A stretch of DNA of 40,341 bases, from NCBI RefSeq assembly GCF_000967495.1, contig NZ_JXXU01000015.1, positions 1 to 40,341 on the forward strand, written 5' to 3'. The position numbers and the translations under genes were made by a program. Below the pieces are notes generated by a model. That model had not been told where the DNA came from. It made no database searches and worked only from the letters and a program-made list of their open reading frames with translations. Of the stretch, positions 29,284 to 40,314 are shown in pieces (position 1 is the first letter of the stretch; each line of letters begins with the position of its first letter). The stretch comes from Vibrio neptunius (GTDB lineage Bacteria > Pseudomonadota > Gammaproteobacteria > Enterobacterales > Vibrionaceae).

Positions 29284-29397
29284 TTAGCCTTGGCGCTGCT
29301 TGTGCTTTGGCTCACTGCAAATCACGCGAACAACACCGTTACGCTTGATAACTTTACAGTTACGGCAGATTTTTTTAACGGAAGCACGAACTTTCAT
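29284..29397 (-). CDS. rpmJ: 50S ribosomal protein L36 (zinc-binding form)
   Basis: A 37-residue protein, [20 protein letters not shown] and onward to KHKQRQG. Cys11, Cys14, Cys27 and a C-terminal His form the zinc ribbon of the C+ type of L36. Genomes with this form often carry a zinc-free paralogue under Zur control elsewhere. It follows secY by 27 bp, as the last gene of the spc operon. Confidence 0.97.
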
Positions 29398-29424
29398 TGC
29401 TAAACTCCGTAAATGAAACCTAAA

Positions 29425-30759
29425 TTAACGGCCATAGCCCTTTAGGTTTGCCTTTTTCAACACAGAATCATACTGTTGAGACATCAGATGAGTCTGTACC
29501 TGTGCCATAAAGTCCATAATTACAACGACTACGATAAGTAGCGATGTACCGCCGAAGTAGAAACGTACGTTCCACGCGACCATCATGAACTCCGGAATCA
29601 GACAGATAAAGGTAATGTAAAGCGCACCAGCTAGGGTTAAACGCGTCATTACTTTATCGATATATTTCGCTGTCTGCTCACCTGGGCGGATGCCGGGTAC
29701 GAATGCACCGGACTTCTTCAGGTTATCTGCTGTTTCACGCGGGTTGAATACCAACGCCGTGTAGAAGAAACAGAAGAAAATAATTGCTGCAGCATAAAGC
29801 ATTACATACAGAGGTTGACCTGGGCTCAGAGCCAAAGACACGTCAGTTAACCAACCAAGCGTGCTGCTCTCACCGTTTTGACCAAACCACTGCGCCAATG
29901 TTCCTGGGAACAAAATAATGCTTGACGCAAAGATTGCTGGAATTACACCTGCCATATTAATTTTAAGTGGCAAATGAGTGCTTTGCGCAGCAAAAACTTT
30001 ACGACCCTGTTGACGCTTCGCGTAGTTAACAACGATTCGACGTTGACCACGCTCCATGAAAACAACGAAGTAAATTACTGCAAAAGCAAGTACAACAATC
30101 AACAGCAGAAGAAGTACATGCAATTCACCTTGACGCGCTTGCTCGATTGTTTGACCGATTGCAGAAGGCAATCCAGCAACAATACCTGCAAAAATCAATA
30201 ACGAAATACCGTTACCAATACCACGCTCTGTAATTTGTTCACCTAACCACATCAAGAACATGGTGCCGGTTACTAAACTTACGGTAGCAATTAGCGTAAA
30301 CATGGTTTGGTTGATAACAACCAGATTGTCGACCATGTTTGGTAAGCCAGTTGCAATACCAATAGCCTGGAATGTTGCAAGTACAAGCGTGCCGTAGCGT
30401 GTATATTGGCTGATCTTACGACGGCCTGCTTCACCCTCTTTTTTGAGTTCAGCTAACGCTGGATGAACTACAGTTAGCAGTTGGACAACAATAGATGCCG
30501 AAATATACGGCATGATGCCCAACGCTAATATAGATGCACGCTCAAGAGCACCACCGGAGAACATGTTAAACATTTCAACGATGGTACCTTTTTGCTGTTC
30601 GAACAAATCGGCAAGTACAGCAGCGTCAATACCAGGAATCGGCACAAAAGAGCCTGCTCGGAATACTAAAAGTGCACCAATTACGAATAACAAGCGCGAC
30701 TTCAGTTCACTTAAGCCGCTCTGAGCACTACGAAAATCTTGTCCTGGTTTCTTAGCCAT
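29425..30759 (-). CDS. secY: Preprotein translocase subunit SecY
   Basis: SecY is the channel of the Sec translocon in the inner membrane. The 444-residue protein has ten predicted helices, the plug region after helix 1 ([13 protein letters not shown]), the [13 protein letters not shown] segment, and the cytoplasmic loop with [15 protein letters not shown] that contacts ribosome and SecA. It lies between rplO and rpmJ, as in E. coli. Confidence 0.99.
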   Translation of the reverse strand: MAKKPGQDFRSAQSGLSELKSRLLFVIGALLVFRAGSFVPIPGIDAAVLADLFEQQKGTIVEMFNMFSGGALERASILALGIMPYISASIVVQLLTVVHPALAELKKEGEAGRRKISQYTRYGTLVLATFQAIGIATGLPNMVDNLVVINQTMFTLIATVSLVTGTMFLMWLGEQITERGIGNGISLLIFAGIVAGLPSAIGQTIEQARQGELHVLLLLLIVVLAFAVIYFVVFMERGQRRIVVNYAKRQQGRKVFAAQSTHLPLKINMAGVIPAIFASSIILFPGTLAQWFGQNGESSTLGWLTDVSLALSPGQPLYVMLYAAAIIFFCFFYTALVFNPRETADNLKKSGAFVPGIRPGEQTAKYIDKVMTRLTLAGALYITFICLIPEFMMVAWNVRFYFGGTSLLIVVVVIMDFMAQVQTHLMSQQYDSVLKKANLKGYGR

Positions 30760-30779
30760 CTGTACCTCGTTCCTCGAGA

Positions 30780-31214
30780 TTATTCCTCGATTTTACCGCC
30801 TGCAGCTTCGATTGCAGCTTTAGCGCCTTTAGTCACACGTAGACCTTTAACAGTCACTGCTTTGTTAATTTCACCAGATAGAACAACTTTTACAAATTCG
30901 ATGTTCTTAGTGATAACGTTAGCAGCTTTAAGGCTGTTTAGGTCAACGACGTCACCAGTAACTTTCGCTAGCTCAGCTAGACGAACTTCAGCAGACACTA
31001 GGCTCTTACGAGAAGTGAAGCCGAATTTTGGTAGACGTTGTTTCAGAGGCATTTGACCGCCTTCGAAACCTGGACGTACTGAACCGCCAGAACGTGACTT
31101 TTGACCTTTGTGGCCACGGCCACCGGTTTTACCAAGGCCAGAACCGATACCACGACCTACGCGCTTCGCAGAAGGCTTAGAACCCGCAGCCGGTGATAGA
31201 GTATTCAAACGCAT
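30780..31214 (-). CDS. rplO: 50S ribosomal protein L15
   Basis: The 144-residue protein has the extended Gly/Arg-rich N-terminal arm ([19 protein letters not shown]) that threads into 23S rRNA and a globular C-terminal domain. It is 5 bp after rpmD and 20 bp before secY. Confidence 0.98.
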   Translation of the reverse strand: MRLNTLSPAAGSKPSAKRVGRGIGSGLGKTGGRGHKGQKSRSGGSVRPGFEGGQMPLKQRLPKFGFTSRKSLVSAEVRLAELAKVTGDVVDLNSLKAANVITKNIEFVKVVLSGEINKAVTVKGLRVTKGAKAAIEAAGGKIEE

Positions 31215-31219
31215 TCTGA

Positions 31220-31396
31220 TTACTCCTCAACTTTAACCATGTAGAAAACCTTGTTGATCATGCCGCGTACACACGGAGTATCTTCAAGTTCTACAGTATG
31301 GTTGATTTTACGAAGGCCTAAACCTTTAAGACACGCTTTGTGCTTAGGTAGGCGACCGATTGAGCTTTTAGTCTGAGTAACTTTAATAGTTGCCAT
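31220..31396 (-). CDS. rpmD: 50S ribosomal protein L30
   Basis: The 58-residue protein ([20 protein letters not shown]...) is full length. The ATG at 31396 fits the family. An earlier in-frame start would add nine residues overlapping rpsE. It is 7 bp after rpsE. Confidence 0.97.
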   Translation of the reverse strand: MATIKVTQTKSSIGRLPKHKACLKGLGLRKINHTVELEDTPCVRGMINKVFYMVKVEE

Positions 31397-31403
31397 GGTG
31401 TTC

Positions 31404-31907
31404 TTACTCCGAAATAGATTCAACAGTTAGACCACGTTTAGCAGCAACCATTTCTGGCGACTTCATGCTACCTAGCGCATCGATCGTAGCACGAACGATG
31501 TTGATAGGGTTCGTAGAACCGTATGCTTTAGATAGTACGTTGTGTACACCTGCTACTTCTAGTACTGCACGCATCGCACCACCTGCGATTACACCCGTAC
31601 CTTCTGCAGCTGGCTGCATGTAAACTTTAGAGCCCGAATGACGACCTTTCACCGGGTGGTGAAGAGTGCCTTCGTTTAAAGCGATCGTCGTCATATTGCG
31701 ACGCGCTTTTTCCATTGCTTTTTGGATCGCTGCAGGTACTTCACGTGCTTTGCCGTAACCGAAACCTACACGACCGTTACCGTCACCAACTACAGTTAGT
31801 GCAGTAAAGCTCATGATTCGACCACCTTTAACCGTTTTTGAAACACGGTTAACTGCGATTAGCTTTTCTTGCAAATCATTCGCTTGAACTTGTTGTTCTT
31901 TAGCCAT
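31404..31907 (-). CDS. rpsE: 30S ribosomal protein S5
   Basis: The 167-residue protein has the double-stranded RNA-binding-like N-terminal domain with [20 protein letters not shown], including the loop where spectinomycin-resistance changes map in E. coli, and a C-terminal domain containing [18 protein letters not shown]. It is fully conserved in its operon position. Confidence 0.98.
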   Translation of the reverse strand: MAKEQQVQANDLQEKLIAVNRVSKTVKGGRIMSFTALTVVGDGNGRVGFGYGKAREVPAAIQKAMEKARRNMTTIALNEGTLHHPVKGRHSGSKVYMQPAAEGTGVIAGGAMRAVLEVAGVHNVLSKAYGSTNPINIVRATIDALGSMKSPEMVAAKRGLTVESISE

Positions 31908-31921
31908 CTTCCAACCCTACC

Positions 31922-32275
31922 TTAGAATTTCAGACCAGCTTCGCGAGCAGATTCTGCTAGCGCCGCCACTCGACCGTGGTATTGGAAACCAGAACGATCA
32001 AATGCAACTGAATCAACGCCTTTTTCAAGAGCGCGCTCAGCAACAGCTTTACCTACTGCTTTAGCTGCATCGATGTTACCAGTGTTCTTAATTTGCTCAC
32101 GGATCGCTTTTTCTACAGTAGAAGCTGCTGCGATAACCTCAGAGCCGTTTGATGCGATAACCTGAGCGTACACGTGACGAGGAGTACGGTGTACTACTAG
32201 GCGAGTTGCACCCAGTTCTGCAATCTTACGACGTGCGCGTGTAGCACGACGGATGCGAGATGCTTTCTTATCCAT
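31922..32275 (-). CDS. rplR: 50S ribosomal protein L18
   Basis: The 117-residue 5S rRNA-binding protein has a basic N-terminus ([17 protein letters not shown]) and the conserved [19 protein letters not shown] near its end. It is 9 bp after rplF. Confidence 0.98.
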   Translation of the reverse strand: MDKKASRIRRATRARRKIAELGATRLVVHRTPRHVYAQVIASNGSEVIAAASTVEKAIREQIKNTGNIDAAKAVGKAVAERALEKGVDSVAFDRSGFQYHGRVAALAESAREAGLKF

Positions 32276-32284
32276 AGTGTTACC

Positions 32285-32818
32285 TTACTTCTTCTTAGCT
32301 TCTTTAGTACGCACATTTTCATCTGCGTAACGAACACCTTTACCTTTATAAGGCTCAGGCTCACGGTAAGAACGAATGTCAGCCGCAACCTGACCAACAA
32401 GTTGTTTGTCACAACCAGTGATCACGATTTCAGTTTGGCTTGGACATTCAGCTTTAATACCCGCTGGCAATTCATGCTCAACTGGGTGAGAGAAGCCAAG
32501 TGTTAGGCCTACAGCGTTGCCTTTGATAGCAGCACGGTAACCTACACCCTTAAGAGTTAGCTTCTTAGTAAAGCCTTCAGTAACGCCAACAACCATGTTG
32601 TTAACTAGAGCGCGAGCAGTACCTGCTTGTGCCCATGCATTAGCAACACCTTCGCGTGGACCGAAAGTAAGATTGTTTTCTTCCTGAGCAACAACTACCG
32701 CATCGTTAAGAACGCGAGATAGTTCGCCTTTAGCACCTTTTACAGTGATTTCTTGGCCGTTTAGTTTCACCTCTACGCCAGCTGGAATAGCGACAGGTGC
32801 TTTAGCAACACGAGACAT
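32285..32818 (-). CDS. rplF: 50S ribosomal protein L6
   Basis: The 177-residue protein contains two L6 repeats, starts [20 protein letters not shown], and ends with the family's [21 protein letters not shown]. It sits near the sarcin-ricin loop. Confidence 0.98.
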   Translation of the reverse strand: MSRVAKAPVAIPAGVEVKLNGQEITVKGAKGELSRVLNDAVVVAQEENNLTFGPREGVANAWAQAGTARALVNNMVVGVTEGFTKKLTLKGVGYRAAIKGNAVGLTLGFSHPVEHELPAGIKAECPSQTEIVITGCDKQLVGQVAADIRSYREPEPYKGKGVRYADENVRTKEAKKK

Positions 32819-32830
32819 AGTCTACTCCTA

Positions 32831-33223
32831 TTAAGCTACGTAGCAGATGATTTCACCACCAAGACCTGCTTTACGTGCAGCGCGGTCTGACATAAGACCC
32901 TTGGAAGTTGAAACGATAGCAACACCAAGACCACCCATTACAGAAGGAAGTTCATCTTTCTTCTTGTAAACACGTAGACCTGGACGAGAAACACGTTTAA
33001 GTTGCTCGATTACCGGTTTAGCTTGGAAGTACTTAAGTGTAACTTCTAGCTCAGGTTTAGCTTCGCCTTCTACAGCGAAATCAGTGATGTAACCTTCAGC
33101 TTTTAGTAGTGCAGCAATTGCAACTTTAAGCTTTGAAGAAGGCATTTTAACAGCAACTTTGTTTGCTGCCTGACCGTTACGAACGCGGGTCAGCATATCC
33201 GAAATCGGATCTTGCATGCTCAT
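32831..33223 (-). CDS. rpsH: 30S ribosomal protein S8
   Basis: The 130-residue protein starts [20 protein letters not shown] and ends with [12 protein letters not shown]8 binds 16S rRNA helix 21 and in E. coli represses the spc operon at the rplE start. Confidence 0.98.
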   Translation of the reverse strand: MSMQDPISDMLTRVRNGQAANKVAVKMPSSKLKVAIAALLKAEGYITDFAVEGEAKPELEVTLKYFQAKPVIEQLKRVSRPGLRVYKKKDELPSVMGGLGVAIVSTSKGLMSDRAARKAGLGGEIICYVA

Positions 33224-33252
33224 ATGATTTACTCCAAATGATTAAGTGGCAA

Positions 33253-33558
33253 TTACCAGCTAGCCTTACGAAGTCCAGGAATCTCGCCTTTCATGCAAGC
33301 TTCACGAACTTTGATACGGCTTAGACCGAACTTACGTAGGTAACCGTGTGGACGACCAGTCTGGTTACAACGGTTGCGCTGACGAGATGCACTTGAATCA
33401 CGTGGAAGAGATTGCAATTTAAGAACTGCGTTCCAACGATCTTCTTCAGATGCGTTTACATCGCTGATGATAGCTTTAAGCGCAGCACGCTTTTCAGCGA
33501 ACTTAGCTACTAGCTTCGCACGTTTTGCTTCACGTGCTTTCATTGAATTTTTAGCCAT
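33253..33558 (-). CDS. rpsN: 30S ribosomal protein S14 (zinc-independent form)
   Basis: The 101-residue long form lacks the CxxC zinc ribbon of short S14 proteins, so it does not need zinc. The C-terminal [20 protein letters not shown] is typical. It lies between rplE and rpsH. Confidence 0.98.
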   Translation of the reverse strand: MAKNSMKAREAKRAKLVAKFAEKRAALKAIISDVNASEEDRWNAVLKLQSLPRDSSASRQRNRCNQTGRPHGYLRKFGLSRIKVREACMKGEIPGLRKASW

Positions 33559-33575
33559 AACAGTAACCCTTCACC

Positions 33576-34115
33576 TTACTTACGGAATGGGAAGTTAAAG
33601 GCAGCCAGCAGAGCACGGCCTTCCTCATCAGTAGCAGCAGACGTCGTAATAGTGATGTCTAGACCGCGTACTCGATCAACTTTATCAAAGTCGATTTCCG
33701 GGAAGATGATTTGCTCGCGAACGCCCATGCTGTAGTTACCGCGTCCGTCAAAAGACTTAGCGCTAACACCACGGAAGTCACGTACACGTGGAAGAGCGAT
33801 GTTAATTAAACGCTCAAGAAAATCCCACATACGTTCGCCACGCAAGGTTACTTTACAACCGATAGGGTAGCCTTCGCGGATTTTGAAACCTGCAACAGAT
33901 TTACGCGCTTTAGTGATAAGTGGCTTTTGACCAGAGATCGTTGCCATATCAGCAGCTGCGTTTTCCAGCAGTTTCTTATCGTTGATTGCTTCACCAACAC
34001 CCATGTTTAGGGTGATTTTCTCGATTCTAGGGACTTGCATGACGCTTGTGTAGCTGAACTCTTTGGTCAGTTCAGCGACTACAGACGACTTGTAGTAATC
34101 ATGCAGTTTCGCCAT
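33576..34115 (-). CDS. rplE: 50S ribosomal protein L5
   Basis: The 179-residue protein binds 5S rRNA and contacts P-site tRNA ([20 protein letters not shown]). Its first codons ([10 protein letters not shown]) and the preceding GGAGTTCTACT closely resemble the E. coli region that S8 binds to repress the spc operon, so that control is probably kept here (inference). Confidence 0.98.
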   Translation of the reverse strand: MAKLHDYYKSSVVAELTKEFSYTSVMQVPRIEKITLNMGVGEAINDKKLLENAAADMATISGQKPLITKARKSVAGFKIREGYPIGCKVTLRGERMWDFLERLINIALPRVRDFRGVSAKSFDGRGNYSMGVREQIIFPEIDFDKVDRVRGLDITITTSAATDEEGRALLAAFNFPFRK

Positions 34116-34138
34116 AGTAGAACTCCAAATTACTTCTA

Positions 34139-34456
34139 TTAGTTAGAAACGATTTCGTTGTTAGATTTAAAGAAACGAACTTTCTTACCATCTTCAAAAC
34201 GGAAACCGATACGGTCAGCTTTACCAGTAGCTGAGTTAAAGATTGCAACGTTAGAAGCATCAATAGCTGCTTCTTGCTCAACGATGCCACCTTGTTGACC
34301 TAGAGCCGGAACCGGCTTTTGGTGCTTCTTAACAAGGTTGATACCTTCAACAATAACTTTACCAGTTGCTAGAACCTTAGTTACTTTACCTTTCTTGCCT
34401 TTGTCTTTACCAGCAAGAACGATTACTTCGTCGTTACGACGGATTTTAGCTGCCAT
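34139..34456 (-). CDS. rplX: 50S ribosomal protein L24
   Basis: The 105-residue assembly-initiator protein has a KOW motif ([20 protein letters not shown]) at about 9-35. It is 13 bp after rplN. Confidence 0.98.
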   Translation of the reverse strand: MAAKIRRNDEVIVLAGKDKGKKGKVTKVLATGKVIVEGINLVKKHQKPVPALGQQGGIVEQEAAIDASNVAIFNSATGKADRIGFRFEDGKKVRFFKSNNEIVSN

Positions 34457-34469
34457 TTCTACGTGCTCC

Positions 34470-34841
34470 TTACAGAACTTCTGGAGCCAGTGAAACGATC
34501 TTCATGAACTTATCGCCACGAAGTTCACGTGTCACAGGGCCAAAGATACGTGTACCGATTGGTTGCTCAGTGTTGTCGTTCAACAATACGCAAGCATTAC
34601 GGTCGAAGCGAATGACAGAACCGTCTGGACGACGTACGCCTTTACGGGTGCGCACTACTACCGCCTTCAGAACGTCACCTTTTTTAACTTTACCGCGAGG
34701 AATTGCTTCCTTAACAGTAACTTTGATGACGTCACCGATATGTGCATAACGGCGGTGTGAGCCACCCAGGACCTTAATACACATTACCTTGCGCGCGCCA
34801 GAGTTATCAGCTGCGTCAAGTGTACTTTGCATTTGGATCAT
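34470..34841 (-). CDS. rplN: 50S ribosomal protein L14
   Basis: The 123-residue protein has the signature [20 protein letters not shown] and ends in [10 protein letters not shown]. It is the first gene of the spc operon, preceded by a terminator for S10 and its own promoter region. Confidence 0.98.
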   Translation of the reverse strand: MIQMQSTLDAADNSGARKVMCIKVLGGSHRRYAHIGDVIKVTVKEAIPRGKVKKGDVLKAVVVRTRKGVRRPDGSVIRFDRNACVLLNDNTEQPIGTRIFGPVTRELRGDKFMKIVSLAPEVL

Positions 34842-34871
34842 TGTTAGTGCTCCGCTAAATATTAATAACTA

Positions 34872-34921
34872 GACCCATCACGGGTCGGGCTGCCTCTTTA
34901 AAAGGGACGCGAATTGTACCA
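34872..34921 (-). promoter_or_regulatory. spc operon promoter with extended -10, plus leader hairpin
   Basis: On the minus strand TGGTACAAT (complement of 34913-34921) is an extended -10 element. No -35 lies at proper spacing (a TTGACT is 22 bp upstream), which suits an extended -10 promoter. A GACCC/GGGTC hairpin (34872-34886) lies in the untranslated leader about 20 nt after the predicted start. Confidence 0.55.
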
Positions 34922-34951
34922 CCCTTTTCTGTGATTGGGTAGTCAAAAAAT

Positions 34952-34982
34952 AAACGGCCCCAAAATAATTTTGGAGCCGTTT
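34952..34982 (-). terminator. Terminator of the S10 operon
   Basis: A 14-bp stem (34952-34965 with 34969-34982) has one pair that is a G-U wobble only in the minus-strand RNA, supporting the minus direction. ATTTTTT follows it in that direction. It lies 23 bp past the rpsQ stop. Confidence 0.88.
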
Positions 34983-35005
34983 TTTTGTTTATAGATAAGT
35001 GAAGA

Positions 35006-35260
35006 TTACATCTTCGCCTTTTCTACAACTTTTACCAAAGTCCAAGACTTAGTCTTAGACAGTGGACGACACTCACGAATCTCAACAGTATCGCCTAGGC
35101 CACACTCGTTGTTCTCGTCATGTGCGTGAACTTTAGTCGTGCGCTTTACGAACTTGCCGTAAATTGGGTGTTTAACCATGCGCTCGATAGCAACAGTGAT
35201 AGACTTATCAGCCTTGTTGCTAACTACACGACCAAATGAAGTACGAATTTTGTCGCTCAT
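35006..35260 (-). CDS. rpsQ: 30S ribosomal protein S17
   Basis: The 84-residue OB-fold protein ([20 protein letters not shown]) is the last gene of the S10 operon. Its start overlaps the rpmC stop as TAATG. Confidence 0.98.
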   Translation of the reverse strand: MSDKIRTSFGRVVSNKADKSITVAIERMVKHPIYGKFVKRTTKVHAHDENNECGLGDTVEIRECRPLSKTKSWTLVKVVEKAKM

Positions 35261-35451
35261 TATGCGCCTGCCTTCTCAGTCAATACGGTTTTCACACGTG
35301 CGATATCACGACGTACAGCTTTCAGAGTATGAGTTTGCTGTAGCTGACCAGTTGCAGCTTGCATGCGCAAGTTGAACTGTTCGCGTAGCAAATTCAGTAG
35401 CTCAGAGTTAAGCTCTTCAACGCTTTTTTCGCGTAGATCTTGTGCTTTCAT
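35260..35451 (-). CDS. rpmC: 50S ribosomal protein L29
   Basis: The 63-residue helical-hairpin protein ([20 protein letters not shown]) sits at the tunnel exit next to L23. I start at the ATG at 35451, which overlaps the rplP stop as TGATG. A GTG one codon earlier is unlikely. Confidence 0.97.
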   Translation of the reverse strand: MKAQDLREKSVEELNSELLNLLREQFNLRMQAATGQLQQTHTLKAVRRDIARVKTVLTEKAGA

Positions 35452-35861
35452 CACATCACCTGCTTAGTTACAAACGTAGTTTTGAATGGCAGTTTACGCG
35501 CCGCTAGACGGAACGCTTCACGAGCCAATTCTTCAGGTACACCACCCATTTCGTACATAACCTTACCAGGTTGGATTTGGGCTACCCAGTACTCAACGTT
35601 ACCTTTACCCTTACCCTGACGAACTTCAAGTGGTTTTTCTGTGATAGGCTTGTCTGGGAACACACGGATCCAGATTTTACCTTGACGCTTAACGTGACGT
35701 GTCATTGCACGACGTGCCGCTTCGATTTGACGAGCAGTTAGACGGCCACGGCCAGTTGCTTTAAGACCGAATTCGCCGAAGCTTACATCAGTACCTTTAG
35801 CTAGACCACGGTTACGACCTGTCTGAACCTTACGGAACTTAGTACGTTTAGGTTGTAGCAT
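35451..35861 (-). CDS. rplP: 50S ribosomal protein L16
   Basis: The 136-residue protein starts [20 protein letters not shown] and helps position A-site tRNA. The segment [18 protein letters not shown] is conserved. It is 11 bp after rpsC. Confidence 0.98.
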   Translation of the reverse strand: MLQPKRTKFRKVQTGRNRGLAKGTDVSFGEFGLKATGRGRLTARQIEAARRAMTRHVKRQGKIWIRVFPDKPITEKPLEVRQGKGKGNVEYWVAQIQPGKVMYEMGGVPEELAREAFRLAARKLPFKTTFVTKQVM

Positions 35862-35872
35862 CTGTCGACTCC

Positions 35873-36571
35873 TTACTTACGGCCTTTGCGCTGCTTCTTA
35901 GGCTTGTCGCCTTTAGGCTCTACAGCGTTAGCTGCTGGCATACCGCCTAGGATCTCACCTTTGAAGATCCAAACTTTAATGCCGATCACACCGTATTGAG
36001 TGTGAGCCGAAGAAGTTGCGTAATCAATGTCAGCACGTAGAGTGTGTAGAGGCACACGACCTTCACGGTACCACTCTGAACGTGCAATTTCAGCGCCGCC
36101 TAGACGACCGCTTACTTCTACTTTGATGCCTTTAGCACCTAGACGCATAGCGTTTTGTACCGCGCGCTTCATAGCACGACGGAACATAACACGACGCTCT
36201 AGCTGAGACGCGATGCTGTCACCAACAAGTTGCGCATCTAGTTCAGGTTTACGTACTTCAGCGATGTTAATTTGCGCTGGTACACCTGCAATTTTAGCTA
36301 CTGCTGTGCGTAGCTTCTCAACGTCTTCACCTTTCTTACCGATTACAACGCCTGGACGAGCAGTGTGAATTGTCACACGGATGCTCTTAGCAGGACGCTC
36401 GATAACGATGCGTGATAGAGACGCTTTTTTCAGTTCACTTGTAAGGAACTGACGTACCTTGAAGTCGCCGTCTAGGTTGTCAGCGAAATCTTTGGTGTTA
36501 GCAAACCATGTAGCATTCCAAGGCTTAACGATGCCAAGACGAATACCATTTGGATGTACTTTCTGACCCAT
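35873..36571 (-). CDS. rpsC: 30S ribosomal protein S3
   Basis: The 232-residue protein has an N-terminal KH domain (about 40-108, [17 protein letters not shown]) and a C-terminal domain with [20 protein letters not shown], forming part of the mRNA entry helicase site. It ends in a basic tail (KKQRKGRK). Confidence 0.98.
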   Translation of the reverse strand: MGQKVHPNGIRLGIVKPWNATWFANTKDFADNLDGDFKVRQFLTSELKKASLSRIVIERPAKSIRVTIHTARPGVVIGKKGEDVEKLRTAVAKIAGVPAQINIAEVRKPELDAQLVGDSIASQLERRVMFRRAMKRAVQNAMRLGAKGIKVEVSGRLGGAEIARSEWYREGRVPLHTLRADIDYATSSAHTQYGVIGIKVWIFKGEILGGMPAANAVEPKGDKPKKQRKGRK

Positions 36572-36590
36572 TGCTTACTCTCCTAGTCTC

Positions 36591-36923
36591 TTAGCGATCT
36601 GCTACAACAACAGTGATGTGGCTTGAACGCTTCAAGATACGATCCGCACGACCTTTAGCACGAGGCATAATACGCTTCATGATAGGGCCTTCATCTACGA
36701 AGATCTTTGCGACACTTAGATCGTCAATATCTGCACCTTCGTTGTGCTCCGCGTTCGCGATAGCTGACTCAAGAACTTTCTTAACTAGATCAGCAGCTTT
36801 TTTGTTGCTGAAAGTTAGGATTTCTAGAGCTTGGTCAACTGATTTACCACGGATTTGATCCGCAACTAAGCGAGCTTTCTGAGGCGAAATGCGAGCAAAG
36901 TTATGTTTAGCTAGTGCTTCCAT
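36591..36923 (-). CDS. rplV: 50S ribosomal protein L22
   Basis: The 110-residue protein has the long beta-hairpin ([19 protein letters not shown]) that reaches into the exit tunnel near the macrolide site. Two ATG codons are adjacent. The second (36923) is better spaced from AAGGAG. Confidence 0.97.
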   Translation of the reverse strand: MEALAKHNFARISPQKARLVADQIRGKSVDQALEILTFSNKKAADLVKKVLESAIANAEHNEGADIDDLSVAKIFVDEGPIMKRIMPRAKGRADRILKRSSHITVVVADR

Positions 36924-36933
36924 CATCTACTCC

Positions 36934-37212
36934 TTAACGCTTCTTAGCTTTCTTATCCACGACGTGGCCGCGGTAAGTACGAGTTGGTGCAAATTCACCC
37001 AGTTTGTGACCGATCATTTCTTCGGTAACGAAAACTGGTACGTGCTGACGACCATTATGGACAGCGATGGTCAAACCGATCATCGTAGGGATGATCATTG
37101 AACGACGGGACCAAGTCTTAATAGGCTTTTTGTCTCCGCTTTCCACCGCTTTCTCTACCTTCTTCAGCAAGTGTAGGTCAATAAATGGACCTTTCTTGAG
37201 AGAACGTGGCAT
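36934..37212 (-). CDS. rpsS: 30S ribosomal protein S19
   Basis: The 92-residue protein starts [20 protein letters not shown] and has the conserved [15 protein letters not shown]. It lies in the 30S head near the A site. Confidence 0.98.
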   Translation of the reverse strand: MPRSLKKGPFIDLHLLKKVEKAVESGDKKPIKTWSRRSMIIPTMIGLTIAVHNGRQHVPVFVTEEMIGHKLGEFAPTRTYRGHVVDKKAKKR

Positions 37213-37233
37213 GGCGATTCCTCTTTATATAGA

Positions 37234-38058
37234 TTACTTGTTACGACGACGTACGATGTACTTGTCAGTGCGTTTGTTCTTACGAGTCTTGAAGCCTTTA
37301 GTTGGCTGACCCCATGGTGAAACTGGGTGACGACCACCAGAAGTACGGCCTTCACCACCACCGTGTGGGTGGTCTACTGGGTTCATCACAACACCACGAA
37401 CGGTTGGACGAACACCACGCCAGCGGCTAGCACCAGCTTTACCAAGTTCACGTAGCATGTGCTCAGAGTTACCAACTTCACCGATTGTTGCACGGCCTTC
37501 AGAAAGTACTTTGCGCATTTCGCCAGAACGTAGACGGATAGTTACGTATGCACCGTCGCGAGCAACGATTTGAGCATATGCACCAGCCGAACGAGCTAGC
37601 TGACCACCTTTACCAGGCTTAAGTTCAACGTTGTGTACAGTTGAACCTACTGGGATGTTACGCATTGGAAGTGCGTTACCAGCTTTGATTGGCGCGTCTG
37701 CACCAGACTGGATAGCATCACCAGCTTGAACACCTTTAGGTGCTAGGATGTAACGACGCTCACCGTCTGCGTACAGAACTAGAGCGATGTTAGCGCTACG
37801 GTTTGGATCGTATTCTAGACGCTCAACTTTCGCTGGGATACCGTCTTTAGTACGTTTAAAATCAATTACACGGTAGTGGTGCTTGTGACCACCGCCGATG
37901 TGACGTACTGTAATACGACCGTTGTTGTTACGACCACCGTTCTTAGAGTTTTTCTCTAGAAGAGGTGCGTATGGCTTGCCCTTGTGTAGGTCAGCGTTAA
38001 CAACTTTAACAACGTGACGACGACCAGGGGAAGTCGGCTTACATTTAACAATAGCCAT
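37234..38058 (-). CDS. rplB: 50S ribosomal protein L2
   Basis: The 274-residue protein starts [19 protein letters not shown] and contains [13 protein letters not shown], with the histidine implicated in peptidyl-transferase function, near the C-terminus. It is 16 bp after rplW. Confidence 0.99.
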   Translation of the reverse strand: MAIVKCKPTSPGRRHVVKVVNADLHKGKPYAPLLEKNSKNGGRNNNGRITVRHIGGGHKHHYRVIDFKRTKDGIPAKVERLEYDPNRSANIALVLYADGERRYILAPKGVQAGDAIQSGADAPIKAGNALPMRNIPVGSTVHNVELKPGKGGQLARSAGAYAQIVARDGAYVTIRLRSGEMRKVLSEGRATIGEVGNSEHMLRELGKAGASRWRGVRPTVRGVVMNPVDHPHGGGEGRTSGGRHPVSPWGQPTKGFKTRKNKRTDKYIVRRRNK

Positions 38059-38074
38059 TTCTCAACTACTCCTG

Positions 38075-38377
38075 TTATTCCGCGCCGCCAACGAAGTCAA
38101 GATCTTGACCTTCTTTCAAAGTAACGTACGCTTTCTTAACGTCGCTGCGGCGACCTTGGCGTAGACCTTGACGTTTGGTCTTACCCTTAGTAATAAGAGT
38201 ATTTACAGACTTAACTTCAACTTCAAATAGCTTTTCTACAGCTGCTTTGATCTCTTTTTTAGTAGCATCTTTAGCTACTTTGAAAACGATAGTGTTCGCT
38301 TTCTCAGCTGCCATAGTTGCTTTTTCAGAGATGTGCGGAGCACGTAGAACTTTTAGGATACGCTCTTCAGTGATCAT
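38075..38377 (-). CDS. rplW: 50S ribosomal protein L23
   Basis: The 100-residue protein forms the docking site for trigger factor and SRP at the tunnel exit. It starts [20 protein letters not shown]. Its start overlaps the rplD stop by 4 bp. Confidence 0.98.
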
Positions 38378-38976
38378 GCTAGCATCTCCTCAACTTGCTT
38401 AACTGCGTCAGCAGTAATTACAACCTTGTCGAACGCGATTAGCGATACTGGGTCGATACCAGCAACGTCACGTGCGTCAACTTTGTATAGGTTACGAGCA
38501 GCTAGGAATAGATTCTCATCTACTTCGCTAGTCACGATAAGCGCGTCAGTTAGCTCAAGCTCTTTAAGCTTAGCTACAAGCTCTTTAGTCTTTGGTGCTT
38601 CTACTGAGAAGTTATCAACAACGATTAAACGCTCTTGACGAACAAGCTCAGAAAGAATGCTCTTCATAGCACCACGGTACATTTTTTTGTTTACTTTTTG
38701 GCTGTGATCTTGTGGTTTCGCAGCAAAAGTAACACCACCTGTACGCCAGATTGGGCTACGGATTGTACCAGCACGCGCACGGCCAGTACCTTTTTGACGC
38801 CATGGCTTAGCGCCACCGCCAGAAACTTCTGAACGTGTTTTTTGAGCACGAGTACCTTGACGAGCACCTGCTGCGTACGCAACAACTACTTGGTGTACAA
38901 GAGCTTCGTTAAACTCACGTCCGAAAGTAGTTTCGGAAACAGTTAGTGCATCAGCACCTTTAACCATTAGTTCCAT
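38374..38976 (-). CDS. rplD: 50S ribosomal protein L4
   Basis: The 200-residue protein has the extended tunnel loop ([20 protein letters not shown]). In E. coli free L4 represses the S10 operon at both transcription and translation through the leader before rpsJ. A matching leader is seen at 39950-40246. Confidence 0.98.
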   Translation of the reverse strand: MELMVKGADALTVSETTFGREFNEALVHQVVVAYAAGARQGTRAQKTRSEVSGGGAKPWRQKGTGRARAGTIRSPIWRTGGVTFAAKPQDHSQKVNKKMYRGAMKSILSELVRQERLIVVDNFSVEAPKTKELVAKLKELELTDALIVTSEVDENLFLAARNLYKVDARDVAGIDPVSLIAFDKVVITADAVKQVEEMLA

Positions 38977-38993
38977 TACTTACTCCTGAGACG

Positions 38994-39623
38994 TTATGCT
39001 TTAACAGCTGGTTTAACGATCACGTTACCGCCAGTTGCGCCTGGGACTGCACCTTTAATAAGAAGCAGGTTGCGCTCAGCGTCAACACGTACGATCTCTA
39101 GGTTTTGAGTCGTTACACGCTCAGCACCCATGTGACCTGCCATTTTCTTGCCTTTAAATACGCGACCTGGAGTCTGACATTGACCGATAGAACCAGGAGC
39201 ACGGTGAGACAATGAGTTACCGTGAGTCATATCTTGAGTAGAGAAGTTCCAACGCTTAACAGCGCCTTGGAAGCCTTTACCTTTAGATGTACCAGTAACG
39301 TCTACTTTCTTAGTTTCGTTGAACAGTTCAACCGTTAGTTCAGCACCAACTTCAAACTCTTCACCGTTTTCCAAACGGAATTCCCAAAGACCGCGACCAG
39401 CTTCAACACCTGCTTTAGCAAAGTGGCCAGCTTCTGGCTTAGAAACACGGTTAGCTTTCTTAGCACCAGTAGTTACCTGGATTGCTGCGTAGCCGTCAGT
39501 CTCAAGTGTACGAACTTGAGAAACACGGTTAGCTTCAACCTCAACAACTGTTACTGGGATAGAAACGCCTTCTTCAGTAAATACGCGGGTCATGCCCACT
39601 TTACGACCGATTAGACCAATCAT
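38994..39623 (-). CDS. rplC: 50S ribosomal protein L3
   Basis: The 209-residue protein starts [20 protein letters not shown]. Its loop contains [20 protein letters not shown], where the first glutamine corresponds to the one methylated by PrmB in E. coli. It is 14 bp after rpsJ. Confidence 0.98.
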   Translation of the reverse strand: MIGLIGRKVGMTRVFTEEGVSIPVTVVEVEANRVSQVRTLETDGYAAIQVTTGAKKANRVSKPEAGHFAKAGVEAGRGLWEFRLENGEEFEVGAELTVELFNETKKVDVTGTSKGKGFQGAVKRWNFSTQDMTHGNSLSHRAPGSIGQCQTPGRVFKGKKMAGHMGAERVTTQNLEIVRVDAERNLLLIKGAVPGATGGNVIVKPAVKA

Positions 39624-39637
39624 TCTTCTAATCTCCC

Positions 39638-40246
<609 letters not shown>

Positions 40247-40280
40247 CGCTGCATTATACAGATCACAGTTTGACATGCAA
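40247..40280 (-). promoter_or_regulatory. S10 operon promoter
   Basis: On the minus strand a -35 TTGCAT (complement of 40275-40280) and a perfect -10 TATAAT (complement of 40253-40258) are 16 bp apart. A GC-rich discriminator (GCAGCGC) follows. The predicted start is near 40246. Confidence 0.75.
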
Positions 40281-40314
40281 GCGCTGTGTGAAAAATAAAC
40301 GCATAAGAGGAAAT

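Noticed and set aside
34935..34945. TTGACT as the -35 of the spc promoter
   Set aside because: Spacing to TACAAT is 22 bp, too long. The extended -10 explains the promoter better.
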